Below, one piece after another: positions 32,241-44,397 of a stretch of 64,000 bases of DNA. Numbering within the stretch: position 1 is the stretch's first letter; every line of letters begins with the position of its first letter. The DNA is taken from positions 186,001-250,000 of the forward strand of contig JAJAGP010000940.1 of NCBI GenBank assembly GCA_025084515.1. The letters are read 5' to 3'. Under the pieces are notes generated by a model. That model made no database searches and was not told the DNA's origin. It saw nothing but the letters and a program-made list of their open reading frames with translations. Position numbers and translations under genes: made by a program. The DNA is from Ancistrus triradiatus. Its lineage: Eukaryota; Chordata; Actinopteri; Siluriformes; Loricariidae.

Positions 32241-33756
32241 GGATTATTTTTTTTCTTTGTTTTTCAGTTATGTCATTTTTATGAGCAATGTCTCAATAAT
32301 TTTTGTTATGGAATTCTGCTTATATATAAAATTATTGAATTGGGTTATTTTTATCTCAATTTGACTTAAATTTTAAAATGAAAATGCTAAAATACAACTT
32401 AATTTATAATGGTCCATCTCACCTTCCACCCCCCATTACCAATTATACCAAAAAAACTATTTCTAAACATTCCAAAACATTTTAGCTAAAATGTAGATTA
32501 CTGGAAGCCTGTATTTGTGTTGCTTTATCTGTGGAATCCGGGATTTGTCCATTTTGGAGAAGATGGGCGGTAAAACCTCAATGGGTGGTAAAACACAATA
32601 AAGCATAATTATTTTGCACAGGGCATAGATTTTTAGAACAATCTCTGTTAATGAATAAAATAATGCCGATGAACTTCGATTGTAAAAGTTTTGTTTGTGG
32701 TGAAAAAACAACTCTACCACAGGGCCTTGTAAATCTCACATACCAACTAGTCGAGCACACAAGTAATAACTGCTCAGTATTGATGTTTCTTAATAAAATT
32801 CGACATTGAAACGATGAACGATAAAAACAATAAGACAATGTGTAGAGCAAAACATCAACTTCTATATACATCCATAAACATGAAGCGATCAAACTCAGGT
32901 GATTCTGTCTGTGGAAGCAGTATTGTATCCATTATGTGATTTAATGGACCAAATGGCTGTTTTTTCGCAGGGATGAGGGTGGTGATGGTTGTTTTCTGTC
33001 TGTAGATTACACTCTTGTCCCACGTTGTCCTGATAACAGGGTTTGAGTGCTAGCACAGCTAAGTGTAGGCTCTCTTTCAGCACACAGCCACAGCTTGGCT
33101 TGCTTTCTTGTGTCACAGCATCTCATCCATCCCTCTGCCTCCTCCTTCTTTAGTCATGTGTGTGTTTGTGCATGTGCGTGTGTGTGTATATGAGTGTGTG
33201 TGGTTGTTGGAACGCTTTGATGGAAAGCTGGAGAGTGACAGTGATGCTCGCGGCACTTAAGCTGTCAGCCGTGGTGAGATGGTGGAGAAAATGGTGTGAG
33301 GATTGTGGGGTGCCGAAGAGAAGAGTGCTGGTCATTTCAGTGATGAGTCTGTGTGTGTGTGTGTGTTATGCCATCTAAAGCAATTGCATTTGTTGAACAC
33401 CACAGGGCGCTATCATACACATTTAAAGCTCCTTCTAATTTCTTTTGATTGCAACAGGCTAATCATTATTTTTGTTTCATTTTTTATACAATATAGTACA
33501 CATTATTTTGAATTGGTATTCTTCAGTAAAAAATGACACACAACATTTTATTTACAATTTTAACCCTCTATTTCTAGTCATTTCTTTGAAGGGGACTAAA
33601 GATTTCAATAAAAAGTCATATGAAAATCAAATCATTACTCAGTATTGTGGATCAAAGTGAATCATGAGCATCCTTCTTGGTCCATCTTGTCAGTAGCCCA
33701 ACTGTTCCTGCACAGTATTACAGCATATAGGACTTTACATACAGACTTGTATATAC

Positions 33757-34140
33757 AGTACCGGGCAATAGTGAACGCAGGTACTGAAAATCATAAATTT
33801 TTGTAAGACGAACTTTGCAAAATTAATTTTATGTAATTCAAGGAAAAATGGCTATGCAAGGTCAAATATATTCATAGACTGAGAAGAAGTGGTAGAGTGC
33901 AGTGAAGGTTTCATTTAATGTGTGGAACATGGGTCACAGAGCACTTTAGTGATTGCATTTGTGCATGCCAAAGGCCATAGTGTGAAAGAAGCAGCTCAAT
34001 TTGCAGGAGTACAGTCATACGGGTCTACTAGCAGTGGCAAAAATCCCAGTCAGGAAATTCATATCAGAATTCATAGAGGTAGTAGATGTGTTTCAGTCAC
34101 AGGTGCAGGTGCAAAGTGATTGCAGGTGGCAGAATTCCTA
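33757..34140 (+). mobile_element. possible Tc1-like relic
   Basis: A TA followed by CAGTACCGGGCAATAGTG resembles a Tc1-type terminus. From 33928 a frame reads MGHRALVIAFVHAKGHSVK then EAAQFAGV, which resembles an HTH of the kind found in Tc1 transposases. No catalytic part or right end is visible. Confidence 0.4.
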
Positions 34141-34212
34141 TATATCAGTTTTATATATAGTTTTGTCACATGAGATTATCATTTATGCTTGTGGAAAGTA
34201 AAGTAGACACCT

Positions 34213-35420
34213 ACTTCTTCTTCTTCTTTCGGCTTCTCCCTTTACCAGGGGTCGCCACAGCGAGTTAAATGTTTCCACCTCACCCTGTCCTCCACGTCCT
34301 CTACTCTCACCCCAACTCCCTGCATATCTTCATTCACCACAACCAGATAACTCCTCTTTGGTCTTCCTCTCCATCTATTGCCTGGCAGCTTCCATCTCCA
34401 TCATTCCTCCTACCAATATATCCACTATCCCTCCTCTGCACATGTCCAAACCATCTCAGTCTTCCCTTCTCGAATTTTGTCTCCCAATTTTCCAACCTGT
34501 GCTGTCCCTCTGATGATCTCATTCCTAATCCTGTCCACACCTAGACACTCCTAAAGAGAACCTCAACATCTTAAGTTCTGCCACCTCCAGCTCTGCTCCT
34601 GTCTCTTTGTCAGTGCCACTGTCTCTCTAAACCCATACAAACAAGGCTGGTCTCACTACTCTCATAAATCTTTTCCTTTCACTTTGCTGCGACCCCTTTT
34701 GGTCACACAGCACTCCTGACACACTTCTCTCCACCCCCACTTTCCCCCTCCTGCCTGTACTCTCTTCTTTTATACCTCCTTTCCCACACACTCCCCCCCC
34801 CGCCTTTCCTTGGACAGTTGATCATAAGTACCCTGAACTCCTGGACCTTTGTGACCACTGATCCCTGAAAGCTGACTGTTTCCACCTGCCTCCCTTTCAT
34901 TTACACACACACATGTATTCTGTCTTACTACAGTTGACTTTCATTCCTCTCCTTTCTAGATCATACCTCCATCTCTCCAAGTTCTCTTCTACCTGTTCCC
35001 TGTTCTCACTACAGATCACAGTGTTGTCTACAAACATCATAGTTCACGGCGATTCCTGTCTGACCTCATCTGTTAGTCTGTCCATCACCAGAGCAAATGA
35101 GAAGGGACTCAGGGCCGATCCTTAATGCAGTCCCACCTCTACCTTGAAGCTATCTGTCACTCCTACAGCACATCTCACCGCTGTCACGCTGTTCTCATAC
35201 ATGTCCTGCACTAATCTAACGTATTTTTCAGCCACTCGAGACTTTTTCATACACCACCACAGTTCCTCCCTTGGCACCCTGTCATAAGCTTTCTCCAAAT
35301 CCGCCAAAGACGCAGTGTAGCTCTGTCTGACCATCTCTATACTTCTCCATCAGCAGTGTCAAAGCAAAAATCGCATCCATGGTGCTCTTCCTTGGCATGA
35401 AACCATACTGTTGTTACAGT
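34213..35420 (-). mobile_element. LINE (RTE-like), 3' part, broken
   Basis: On the minus strand, frames give a reverse transcriptase second half: SYTASLADLEKAYDRVPREE, then VAEKYVRLVQDMYENSVTAV, VGLHQGSALSPLLFAL-like, and TMMFVDNT where the catalytic FVDD motif has become FVDN (about 35016-35040). The C terminus follows: ETVSFQGSVVTKVQEFRVL and, near 34450, LRWFGHVQRRDSGYIGRR. Stops and frameshifts are frequent. It ends in a GAA-type repeat (34215-34230 complement). Assignment to an RTE-like clade is from memory of the RWFGHVQRR tail. Confidence 0.8.
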
Positions 35421-35774
35421 AAAGTAGACACCACGGGACCTATTTTTCATAATCTATAATATGACCTATAAATAACACATCTCTCCATGGAGAGACACCC
35501 TATGTGCTGTCAAGTCAGCATATCTTTCTGGTATAAGTAATAGTTCACATATGAAATCCTGCCATGTTTTTTACAACAGTAACTTAGTTATATAAATCAC
35601 AAGAAGCTTAACTACCACATCTGAACTTTGTAATGCTTCCTTACTATTCCTTGACAGTCGATTTTCCACAATCATTAGCTAGTTGGCAGCATCTACCATT
35701 CAAACTCACTACCTTATCTAAAGCCTGTCTTCCCGTTCTTGTCTTACAATACTTATTAATTTATCTCTCTCTGT

Positions 35775-36130
35775 CAGCTTCAGTCTGTCTTTAAGATTGC
35801 TACTCTAACTCCCATTCTTTAAAAAATGGTTTACATGTAGATTCAACAACCTTAGTAACTGCCTTCCTATCTCTAATCTTCTCTTTCTGGTCAATATTCT
35901 TGAATGAGTAGCTGCTAATTGACTTCAGCGCTACCTAGAATGCAGTAATCTTTTTGAACCCTTTGAGGCTGTATTCCATCAATACCATTTCTACTGCCTT
36001 GACTAAAGTCATTAAGGCTCTACTTATATCTACAGATGCTGGAGCTCTTAGTTCTCTAATAGTGCTTGACCCCGGGGAGGCCATTGTATGTTACCCTGTC
36101 CTTCTGTCAAGACTGTATGAGCAGGACATT
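35775..36130 (+). mobile_element. LINE (CR1/L2-type) reverse transcriptase scrap
   Basis: Frames spell CLPISNLLFLVNILE, QLQRYLECSNLFEPF, then ALTKVIKALLISTDAGAL and SSLIVLDPGEA.....YPVLLSRLYE. These are degraded forms of the PISNLPFLSKILE, STETAL and LLDLSAAFDTVDH motifs. It is joined at about 36137 to a Tc1-like tail. Confidence 0.7.
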
Positions 36131-36136
36131 AATGGT

Positions 36137-36318
36137 CTCTGCAGCGTGAAAAGGCTAAGATATGCTAAAGCTAACAAAGCCGATCAGTGGAAAAGAGGAT
36201 TATGCCCAAATTTGAAATTTGTGTGTCCAGTCGTCAACAGTATGTTATATAGGGTCATTATGTCATTGCTAAAACAACAAATCTAATGGTGGCCTAAGAC
36301 TTTTGCAGAGTACTGTAA
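36137..36318 (+). mobile_element. Tc1-like/MITE 3' end (TTTTGCACAGTACTG family)
   Basis: AAAAGGCTAAGATATGCTAA through ACAACAAATCTAATGGTGG to CTAAGACTTTTGCAGAGTAC and TGTA. It is closely similar to 37583-37791, and the terminus is that of the MITE at 60842-61251. Confidence 0.75.
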
Positions 36319-37239
36319 CATTTGCGACCCTGCTCATTAAGGTCTCAAATGCGTTTGGATCCTACAAAGCAAAGCATCCTGTTATCCTGGTCAGAGTCAT
36401 GCATGGAGGGTCTGGCTAAAGACATACTCTATTATCGAGATGAGGCATGATATGTTTCGTATTTTTCATGTCTTGGTCTGTTTGCACTACCACAGACCAA
36501 GACCCATACACTCAAGGAACTCCAAAACCCAAAAGATGGCAGCCCCTGGAGAGATGTAGCAATGAACACAGGCAACAAAGACTATCATCACCTCACCAGA
36601 GGTGGAATACAAATCAGGGTGTCTCTAAAACAATCCAGCCTGGTTCATACCCCGGCTCTGACAATCTGAATGCGCTGGCCAGAAACTACACACAAACATC
36701 TCCATTAGTAACGTCTCATGTGGATTCATTGACGCGTCTTTTGTGCGCAAGACGCCAACTCTGAATCACCCTCAGGACGCTGAAAGGTTTTCCATGTTTA
36801 AATACTTTTGCTTTAAACAGAACTCCTATTTTGAGCCAGAAATGGAATGCAGTCTCCAAATCTATTTCAAAACTGTTTTACAAATATGTCTGCTCTACAT
36901 CAAATTTTCATGCCTTTTATTCATAAAAGATAAAGGTTCTGTGTGATAAAGCCTGCGTGAATCTCTTCTCTTCGTGGCACCATTTTGATCAGAAAATGAA
37001 TAAAGCAGAGGGACGGCAGGTCTGGCTGAGGTTTGGCGTCAGGGCATTTTCCTCACAGCTCGCTTAATGTACATATTTAAAGTAGGATTTAAAAACAAAC
37101 GATGCAGCATACTGGTCCAGGGAATTATGCTTTTGCTTCCTGAGTGCTGAATGGCTGTCCAGTCTTGCTAAGAAATTATTTCATATCAACACTACACAAG
37201 AAGATCCAAGCCAACACCACTGACAATAATGGACACACT

Positions 37240-37498
37240 AAAATGTGAGGGATGGCTCCGGGATGCTAATCAAAAGCCGAGGTGGTTCAAATCCTGCCTT
37301 TGCCAAGCTGTCGCAGTTGACCCCTTGTGCAAGGTACTTAATTCACAACTGCTGAGTTCAGTTGTAACTCACCCTGGATATGGGCGTCTGCTGAAAGTGG
37401 ACATGGCTCAGTCGTCCAAACCACGGTTTAAACAAGCTGCCACTGATGGGTCCCTGATCAAGGTCCTCAACCTCCAGCAGCTCAACTCAGTTATAATG
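37240..37498 (+). mobile_element. two adjoining diverged tRNA-derived SINEs
   Basis: The first copy (to about 37398) has a B-box-like GGTTCAAATCC at 37283-37293, CCAAGCTGTCGCAGTTG and a GGATATGGGCGTCTGCTGAA tail. A second, shorter copy follows at once (ACAAGCTGCCACTGATGGG, CAACCTCCAGCAGC). Both are highly diverged. Confidence 0.6.
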
Positions 37499-37582
37499 GC
37501 AAAATTATCCCATGCACTAAATACTGTAAAGGAAAACACCCTCCTTTGTTGAAGGGTAGCAGCCAATAAACCACTTTTTTGG

Positions 37583-37791
37583 AAGGTGAACAGGGTGACA
37601 AGGTTAAGATATGCTTAAGCTCACAAAGACTGGAATGAAGATCAGAGTAGAACAGAGTATTATGGGATGAAGAATTCAAGTTTGAAATTTTTGGGTCCAG
37701 ACGTTGACAATATGTCATATATGGTCATTATACGATTGCTAAAACAGCAAATGTAATGGTGGCCTAAGACTTTTGTATAGTATTGTAAATC
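37583..37791 (+). mobile_element. Tc1-like 3' end, second copy
   Basis: Contains a transposase relic (a KFEIFGSRR-like run from TTCAAGTTTGAAATTTTTGG) and ends CTAAGACTTTTGTATAGTAT, TGTA. It shows that the MITE family at 60842 derives from an element that once coded for a Tc1 transposase. Confidence 0.7.
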
Positions 37792-37939
37792 TGATCTGTG
37801 TATGGACTTGAGGAGAGCAGTCTGTTGCCACTAATCATGGAATTTGACCGAACCTGAACAGTTCTGAAAAGAAAATTAGGCAGATATTCATCAGGTGTAC
37901 AAGCTGTTAGAGGAATATCCAAATTACTTTTTTAATTTA

Positions 37940-38090
37940 TTTACAGCATTTAGCAGACTTATCCACAGCGACTTCCAACTGGTACAGTCTTACTCTACAA
38001 GCAATTGTGGGTCAAGGACTGAGCAGAGAAGGGATTTGAACCCTGGACCTTAAGGTCCAAAATCCGTTTCCGTTAGGCTACCAAAGTCCC
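37940..38090 (-). mobile_element. tRNA-derived SINE with internal deletion
   Basis: Minus orientation. The tail complement TTTACAGCATTTAGCAGAC, then GCAATTGTGGGTCAAGGAC, runs to the tRNA-like head complement with GGATTTGAACCCTGGACC. Confidence 0.85.
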
Positions 38091-38108
38091 TAATTAAAGC
38101 CAAACTCT

Positions 38109-38244
38109 ACATTTACATTTACAGAATTTAGCAGAATGGGTTAAGGGCCTTGCTCAAGGACCCAACAGTGGCAGAGGTGGGATTTGAACCCTGGACCTTT
38201 TGGTCCATAGTCCAGTACCTTAACCACTAGGCTACCACAGTCCC
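38109..38244 (-). mobile_element. tRNA-derived SINE with internal deletion
   Basis: A second minus copy 18 bp after the previous one. The tail joins straight to GGGTTAAGGGCCTTGCTC, so about 45 bp are missing. It keeps a complete head (GGATTTGAACCC, CTTAACCACTAGGCTACC). Confidence 0.88.
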
Positions 38245-39063
38245 ACAGACTCTATTGCTCAGGGTGTAAGGCAAAATGTATGAATAAAGCTGAAAAAAGA
38301 TCTAGTAATGGCTATTGATTTCAGGCTGTAAGACAAAAAGTGAGTAACTTCAAAGTGTTAAACTAATTTTCAATAGATCCTGCACTCTGATATCTGATAC
38401 TTTAAGACACGCCCATACTGGTGAGTCGAACCAGTAAGTTATGATTTTATTGCAAGCTACAAGCCTCTGTATGACAAATGACTCTTAGTCTTGCTGTCCC
38501 TACATCGAGAAAAACACCAGGACCCCAGTGATTTGAATAGATGGTTTGAGACACTTTTGTCGCTCCACAGGTATTAATCTCACATCTGCACCCGGAGTTT
38601 CTCCAGCCGTCTCGTCTGGCGCGTCCCTTACTCCTTGGCTGTCCTCTGCCCCAGTTTTTCCCAGAGTTTCCTCTCCAATTCGCACTTTGTGATATTTTTA
38701 ACGCCTTTCAGTTGAATTCCTCCACACTTCTGTACTCTTTTCGTCCGGACGTCTGCACTGACACTGCGACGGGTTCTCTCTCTCACCTCTTTAAATTAGA
38801 CTCTGGCTCCATCCTGCAAATGAGAACACTAAAGAGACTTCACACATCACTTCCTTTCCTCCTCACCTTCCTCCCTGTCTCGACTTGTTTCGCTTTATCA
38901 CTCCGTCTGACTCCCTCTCCCTCGTTTTACCTTGTTCGTTCTTGACTTTTCATTAACGTTGTCTTTTCCTCTCAGCCTAGCTCTTATTTCAAAGCGATCA
39001 CCTATCGAATGCTCACGTCTGTTCCCTGTAACTTCTGCTTTTGTACTGTCTATGTTACATGCA

Positions 39064-39212
39064 GGGGTGCTTGAAAGTTTGTGAACCTGTTAGAATTTTC
39101 TATATTTATGAAAATATGACCTAAGACATCATCGGATTTTCAGATAAGTAAAAGTAGATGAGCAGAACCCAAAACAAATAAATGAGACAAAAATATTACT
39201 CTTTTCCATTTA
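39064..39212 (+). mobile_element. Tc1-like family A left end, interrupted
   Basis: GGGGTGCTTGAAAGTTTGTG through GAATTTTCTATATTTATG and ACATCATCGGATTTTCAG to TTCCATTTA, i.e. the 5' noncoding end of family A. It is cut at a TA by the following family B element, and its continuation is not found downstream. Confidence 0.82.
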
Positions 39213-39552
39213 CAGTGGGGCAAAAAAGTATTTAGTCAGCCACTGATTGTGCAAGTTCTCCTACTAAGAAAGATGACAGAGGTCTGTAATTTTCATCATA
39301 GGTACACTTCAGCTATGAGAGACAAAATGATAAAAAAAATCCAGGAAATCACATTGTAGGATGTTTAAAGAATTTAATTGTAAATCATGGTGGAAAATAA
39401 GTATTTGGTCATCCACAAACAAGCAAGATTTCTGGCTCTCACAGACCTGTAACTTCTTCTTTCAGAAGCTCTTCTGTCCTTCACTCGTTACCTGTATTAA
39501 TGGCACCTGTTTGACCTCGTTATCTGTATAAAAGACACCTGTCCACAGGTGG
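39213..39552 (+). mobile_element. Tc1-like family B left end, nested and truncated
   Basis: CAGTGGGGCAAAAAAGTATT starts right after TA inside the family A fragment. It runs through the 5' noncoding region to GACACCTGTCCACAGG and ends before the transposase start codon. Confidence 0.85.
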
Positions 39553-40429
39553 ATGAGTATTCGGATTTCTACTGTTAAACCAATCAACAGTCTCAGAAAA
39601 GCCTTAAGTCAGTGGAAAAAGAGGCCAAATAAAGCCAAGTCTTTAGAAATACACGGACCTGGCATCCATGGGGGGATACTTGTACACATGCACAGTCTGA
39701 AAAGACGGATTATAATCGGGTAACTGGTATACATGCAATGAATACTTCGATTAGTGGGGTAAAAAACAACTCTCTCTATTGGATTTCTTAATTTGATTTC
39801 TAGATTTGTGTATGCTGTCTACATGACCACTTGAATAATTGGATAACTGCAGAAAACCTATCATTACCAGGTTATGAAGTGCATGTATGAGCACTCAGTG
39901 ATCCTCTAGTGCCTGGATTATTGTCAATCCCCACAATCGTTGACCAAAATAATGTGAATACTTCCCAGTAGAGCAGAAGGGATTTCAGAAGCAGTGTATG
40001 TGCTGTTTGGGTGTCCACACACTCTAAACTATGGACTCATTACACACCAACCATCTGCTTTATCTCACCATACAGGCTTGCACATAGATGCTAAAACTTA
40101 GTAAAAACCTAATACAAACCACAAATACAACAAACAGTATGTGTACCTACGTAAGTGGGTCTCAATCAGGTCCTGTGTCAGTACGCTTGCGCAGGTTAGC
40201 TCTCAGAGCCCTGTGTTTGTTTTAGAAGGTGCAGGTAGTGAGCTTAGACAGGTGGCTGCTCTGCAGGAGATGTCTGGCTAAAACAGCAGGACTTTCATTT
40301 TCAGACGAAACAGAAAGACACCTTTTGGCAGCTAGCACTGTATAAGCAGGCTCCAGCATACCAGTGTCGACTGATCTCTTGCCATGATGTTTCAGCAGTT
40401 TTTCTCTGTACTGATTTTCAGAGATATTG

Positions 40430-40865
40430 TTGAAATTAAAACCGTGCTTGTAGGTCAGAAACCTGAACTGGACATTTCATATTCGAGAACTGAAACAACT
40501 TTCTGGTCAGACTTGTCACTTGATCCTGACTTGCAGGTCAGAGACATGAGATTTGACTTGGACATGCTGGTCAGATACCTGAGTCCTGACCTCTGCTTGC
40601 TGGTCAGATACTTCAGACTCGATCTTGAACTGCTTGAACTGAGACTTGATTTGGGCTTTCAGATCAACAACTTGGAACAGACCTGCAGGTCAGAGACTTG
40701 AAATTCACATGGTCTGGTTCAAAGACCTGATTTTTGAAACGGCAGAGATTTGAGGCTTGTCTAAGGCTTGCTGGTCAGAGACCTGAAAATTGACCTGAAC
40801 TTTCTGGTCATGCAGTTCAGAGAATTAAGACTTGCCTTGAACTTGCAGGTGTAGGTGTGAATTCT
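40430..40865 (+). repeat. minisatellite with CTGGTCAGA/GACTTG words
   Basis: About ten degenerate units of roughly 40 bp combining CTTGCTGGTCAGATACCTGA and GACTTGACTTGGAC. The 105-codon ORF here, rich in LDLDLLVRY-type runs, is the repeat translated and not a gene. Confidence 0.85.
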
Positions 40866-42201
40866 TGTATGAAACCATTGACCTTGGGGTTAAGATTATA
40901 ACATACTAGAGTTTCACTGATATTATTTTTATCTTATTCTGAGCAATTCCAGCAGCTGTATGGATGGTGGTTACAAGGCAAGATGTCTTTAGCTCTGGAC
41001 GAGTGTGTTAGAGCATAAAGGAGCAACCAGCCACCTTTGACACAATAATGAAATGGTAATTTGTTATACATATAAATCCAACAAAGACAGCCGGCTTTCA
41101 CCACAGTAATCAGAGGACTCATTGATTGTATACCAGTAACCCGATTATAATTAGTGTTTTCAGACAGCGCAGGTACACAAGTGTTTGTCCATGGTTGCCA
41201 GGTCCACATATTTCTCAAGACTTGGCTTTATCTGTCCTCTTTTTCCATTGACTTTAGAGTTTGTTTTCTCACTGGATCTGGCAACAACGGATTTAAACAC
41301 TCTACAGATACACTATCGAACACTTTGGAGACTGATATTCATTTTCTTGTGTATATACTGCGTTTCAATCTGTGATAATAAGGCTTTAGTGTCAGTCTAT
41401 AATAATGAAAGTATTTAGTGTCAGTCGATAATGTTGAAAGATCAGAACTCACCATTTTGTGGATAAACCTTTTCCCAGATCTACTTTCTGTTTGCATTTA
41501 TGGACTCAGACTGGGTCATGTTTTATTGTCTTTAGTACATATCCTATTTTTTGTGTATCCTTCAGTCTGGATCAAGTTCAGTTTTGGTTGTCAGTCCAAG
41601 ACAGTTTTGCAGAGCTGGTTTAAATCAAATAAATGACTTAATTTACTTTAAAATTTAATCTGGATTCAGTTTATTCCCAACAGTGAGATGAGCTTATTTG
41701 ATATGGTTTGATCCAGAACAGTCTCAACCTGTATTTGTCCATGGATTCTATTGATTCTATTAATCTGTAGATCTATAGATTTTATTGTAGTTCCAGCCCA
41801 ATTTTAGTACAGATTGATTTTAGGTCATGATTAAGTTTTTTTGTTTGTTTGTTTGTTTGTTTTTTAACACAACAAAATTAATTAAAGTTAATGTTTTTAT
41901 CCTGGTTATACTAGTCAGGGTTGTAGGGCTTGTGCAGAGCTGACCTAACATCTGACCTAAACCTCATCCAGTTTTTGTGGGGGCACTTTTTGTTGGGAGA
42001 AAGACAAAGCGAAGCATTCAGTAATTTCAGATGTTCTTTGGAATATTATGAATGAATATTGTCACGCTGGGATAACATTGATCATCAGATTTTAGACAAA
42101 CCTGTGGAGTACATGACACACTGTTATTATAGCAAAAGAGGGAACATAAAGAAATACGAAAGTTGTAGTATTTAATCCTAGTATTAAAGCCAAGAAAAAT
42201 G

Positions 42202-42203
<2 letters not shown>

Positions 42204-42286
<83 letters not shown>
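42204..42286 (+). repeat. (TA)n microsatellite
   Basis: About 41 TA units without interruption, followed at 42321-42370 by TATCTCTATC-type pyrimidine repeats. The YIYIYI ORFs on both strands are artefacts. Confidence 0.97.
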
Positions 42287-42288
<2 letters not shown>

Positions 42289-43256
42289 ACCACATATATT
42301 ACCATATATGTGTATTATATATATCTATATACTATCTCTATCTCTATCTCTATCTTCATCTATCTCTCTCTTCTGCCTTATCTCTCCCTCTCTCCCATTG
42401 TGCATTTTTTTCATTTCCTTTTTTTCCCCCTCTTCTTCTTCCTGTGTCCCCTAAATAGTTTGGACAATTTTTTACAGCTATAATTATTGATGGTGTTGTT
42501 TATTAACACATTAAAATTTGGGGTCGTTAGTTGTTTGCTCTTAATTTGTTTGTTTCTGACTCCCTGACCTGGAACTTGAGGCAAATCTCACATCGTTCAG
42601 CCTTATTCTCTGCGTCGTCCTTTCAGCATTTTCAAAATGAAAAAAGGACTACTAAAGACTCTCTTTTCCCTCTTCTGTTTTGCTTTGCCTTTGAAGTAAA
42701 GGAACTTATATAATGGACCACTTTAGATAAGATTATGAAATGGTTGTCATTTACCTTTAAAAAGATAACATGAAGTAGAAGGCTTTTCCATAAAAATTAT
42801 ATGTAAAACAACTTAAACAGAGCCCTTATAAATAAAACACGTTTAAAAAATTGCAATGAATGTGCTTGCCTCAGTGGGTGGGAGAGTTTTTGCATTTGGT
42901 TGGATGAATTTATTAATGGTGGTAAATGTATTGTGTATTCTCTTATTTGTCCTGCACACTGATCCTTACAGAAATTTTATTAGTTTATTGGGGTTTTGGA
43001 TATGAAATAAACTTGCTATTTTACATTTTTACCCAACGGCTTTTTATTCCCATAGCAAACACTACATCTAAAAAATTATTTAGAGTTTAAAAACAGTACT
43101 GTTCAATGTTTTTCCATTATTAAAAATATGGGTTTTTAAGTTTTTAAAAACTGAGGCCTCCCCCCTGTAGAGCTTAATCACAAGTGGTCCATTGCTGCCC
43201 AGAAGAGATTGGTTTTTTTCCTTTTCTTAGTTTGGTTTCCTTACAACACTTCAAAT

Positions 43257-43258
<2 letters not shown>

Positions 43259-43321
<63 letters not shown>
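43259..43321 (+). repeat. poly-T run of 63 bases
   Basis: Uninterrupted T. Its length is far above other T runs in the window and may be partly a consensus artefact, given the nearby homopolymer inflation. Confidence 0.9.
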
Positions 43322-43325
<4 letters not shown>

Positions 43326-43494
43326 ATCTTATCGTTATATATCAATATTCATAATGTGAGGTCTAGGTTTTTTGAAATTTCATTAGAGCTTCGTTTTTTG
43401 AGAACTACTGGATTTTTTTGTGGACTGTGTTTTGCTTCCCACAAGCCAAAGAGAACCATGCATTAGGTTAAAATTGATTATGCTAAAATTGGGC

Positions 43495-43640
43495 CCCATA
43501 GTGGCTTCTGGTGAGTAGCACTTGTCACCATCGCACTGGGAAAAAGGTCCGGGGTTTTCAGTCCCCCAGGTTTGAGTGGTCTGGGGTCCTCCCGCCCCGT
43601 GTCTTTGTGTGTTTTTACCTTCTGGGCACACTGGTTACCA
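43495..43640 (+). mobile_element. tRNA-type SINE, inaccurate copy
   Basis: CCCCATAGTGGCTTCTGGTG, AGCACTTGTCACCATCGCAC, GTCCGGGGTTTTCAGTCCCC (B-box area) and GTCTTTGTGTGTTTTTACC follow a common fish SINE. Extra bases in most homopolymers blur the boxes. Confidence 0.5.
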
Positions 43641-43671
43641 AAATTACCCCCTGTCTAAAGTTTGTTTTCCT

Positions 43672-44397
43672 GCCCTTTAGAATTTTCTATATTTTCCTGC
43701 ATAAAATGAACCCTAAACATCATCAGAAATATTTTCACACAACAAAGTCCTAAAAGTAGATAAAGAGAACCCAGTTAAACAAATGAGACCAAAAAATTGT
43801 ATATACTATACTTTTATAAAACTTCGTTCATTTATTTTATTGAGGGGAAATTGATTCCAATGTTACATATTAGTGAGTGGCAAAGTATGTGAAAACAAGT
43901 CAACGAGTTTTTTAACTTTTTAGAAATAAATTAGAGTCAGTGTTTTTTTCAGTCCCAATGGATGACAATCAGGTTGTGAGTGGGCCACCCTGTTTTTTAT
44001 TTAAGAACAGGGAATCTATCAAGTCCTGCTCCTTCAAACAACATGTTTTTTTTTGGTGGAAGTGTGTATCATTGGCCGACCAAAAGGAGATTTTTTCTTG
44101 AATAGCCTTCCAAAGGAGTTGTTTGAATGCTCAATCAGGCTGGGAAAAAGGTTACAAAAAAAAAAAACCATCGCCTAAAAGATTTTTGAACTCCACAATT
44201 AAAAACATCCTTAAAAAAATCCTACAATGTGAATTTCCCTTCCTGGAATTTTTGGTTTTTCCTCATTTTTTGGTCCTCTTCATAGTTAAAGTTGTACCTA
44301 TTGATAAAATTACAAGACCTCTCTCATCTTTCTAAAAAAATAGGAGAACTTGCAAAATACAGTGGTTTGACTAAAATACTTTTTTGCCCCACTGGTA
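43672..44397 (+). mobile_element. chimeric Tc1 fragment: family A left part, family B right end
   Basis: The left part follows family A (CCCTTTAGAATTTTCTATAT, AACATCATCAGA, AGATAAAGAGAACCCAG, a relic of the leader and the first coding part). From about 44285 it follows the complement of the family B terminus (ACCTCTCTCATCTTTC, then TTTTTTGCCCCACTG before GTA). Many extra bases in homopolymers relative to other copies. Confidence 0.7.

Noticed and set aside
40384..40701. 105-codon ORF with LDLDLLVRY repeats
   Set aside because: Translation of the CTGGTCAGA minisatellite.
42027..42483. YIYIYI ORFs on both strands
   Set aside because: Artefact of the TA microsatellite.
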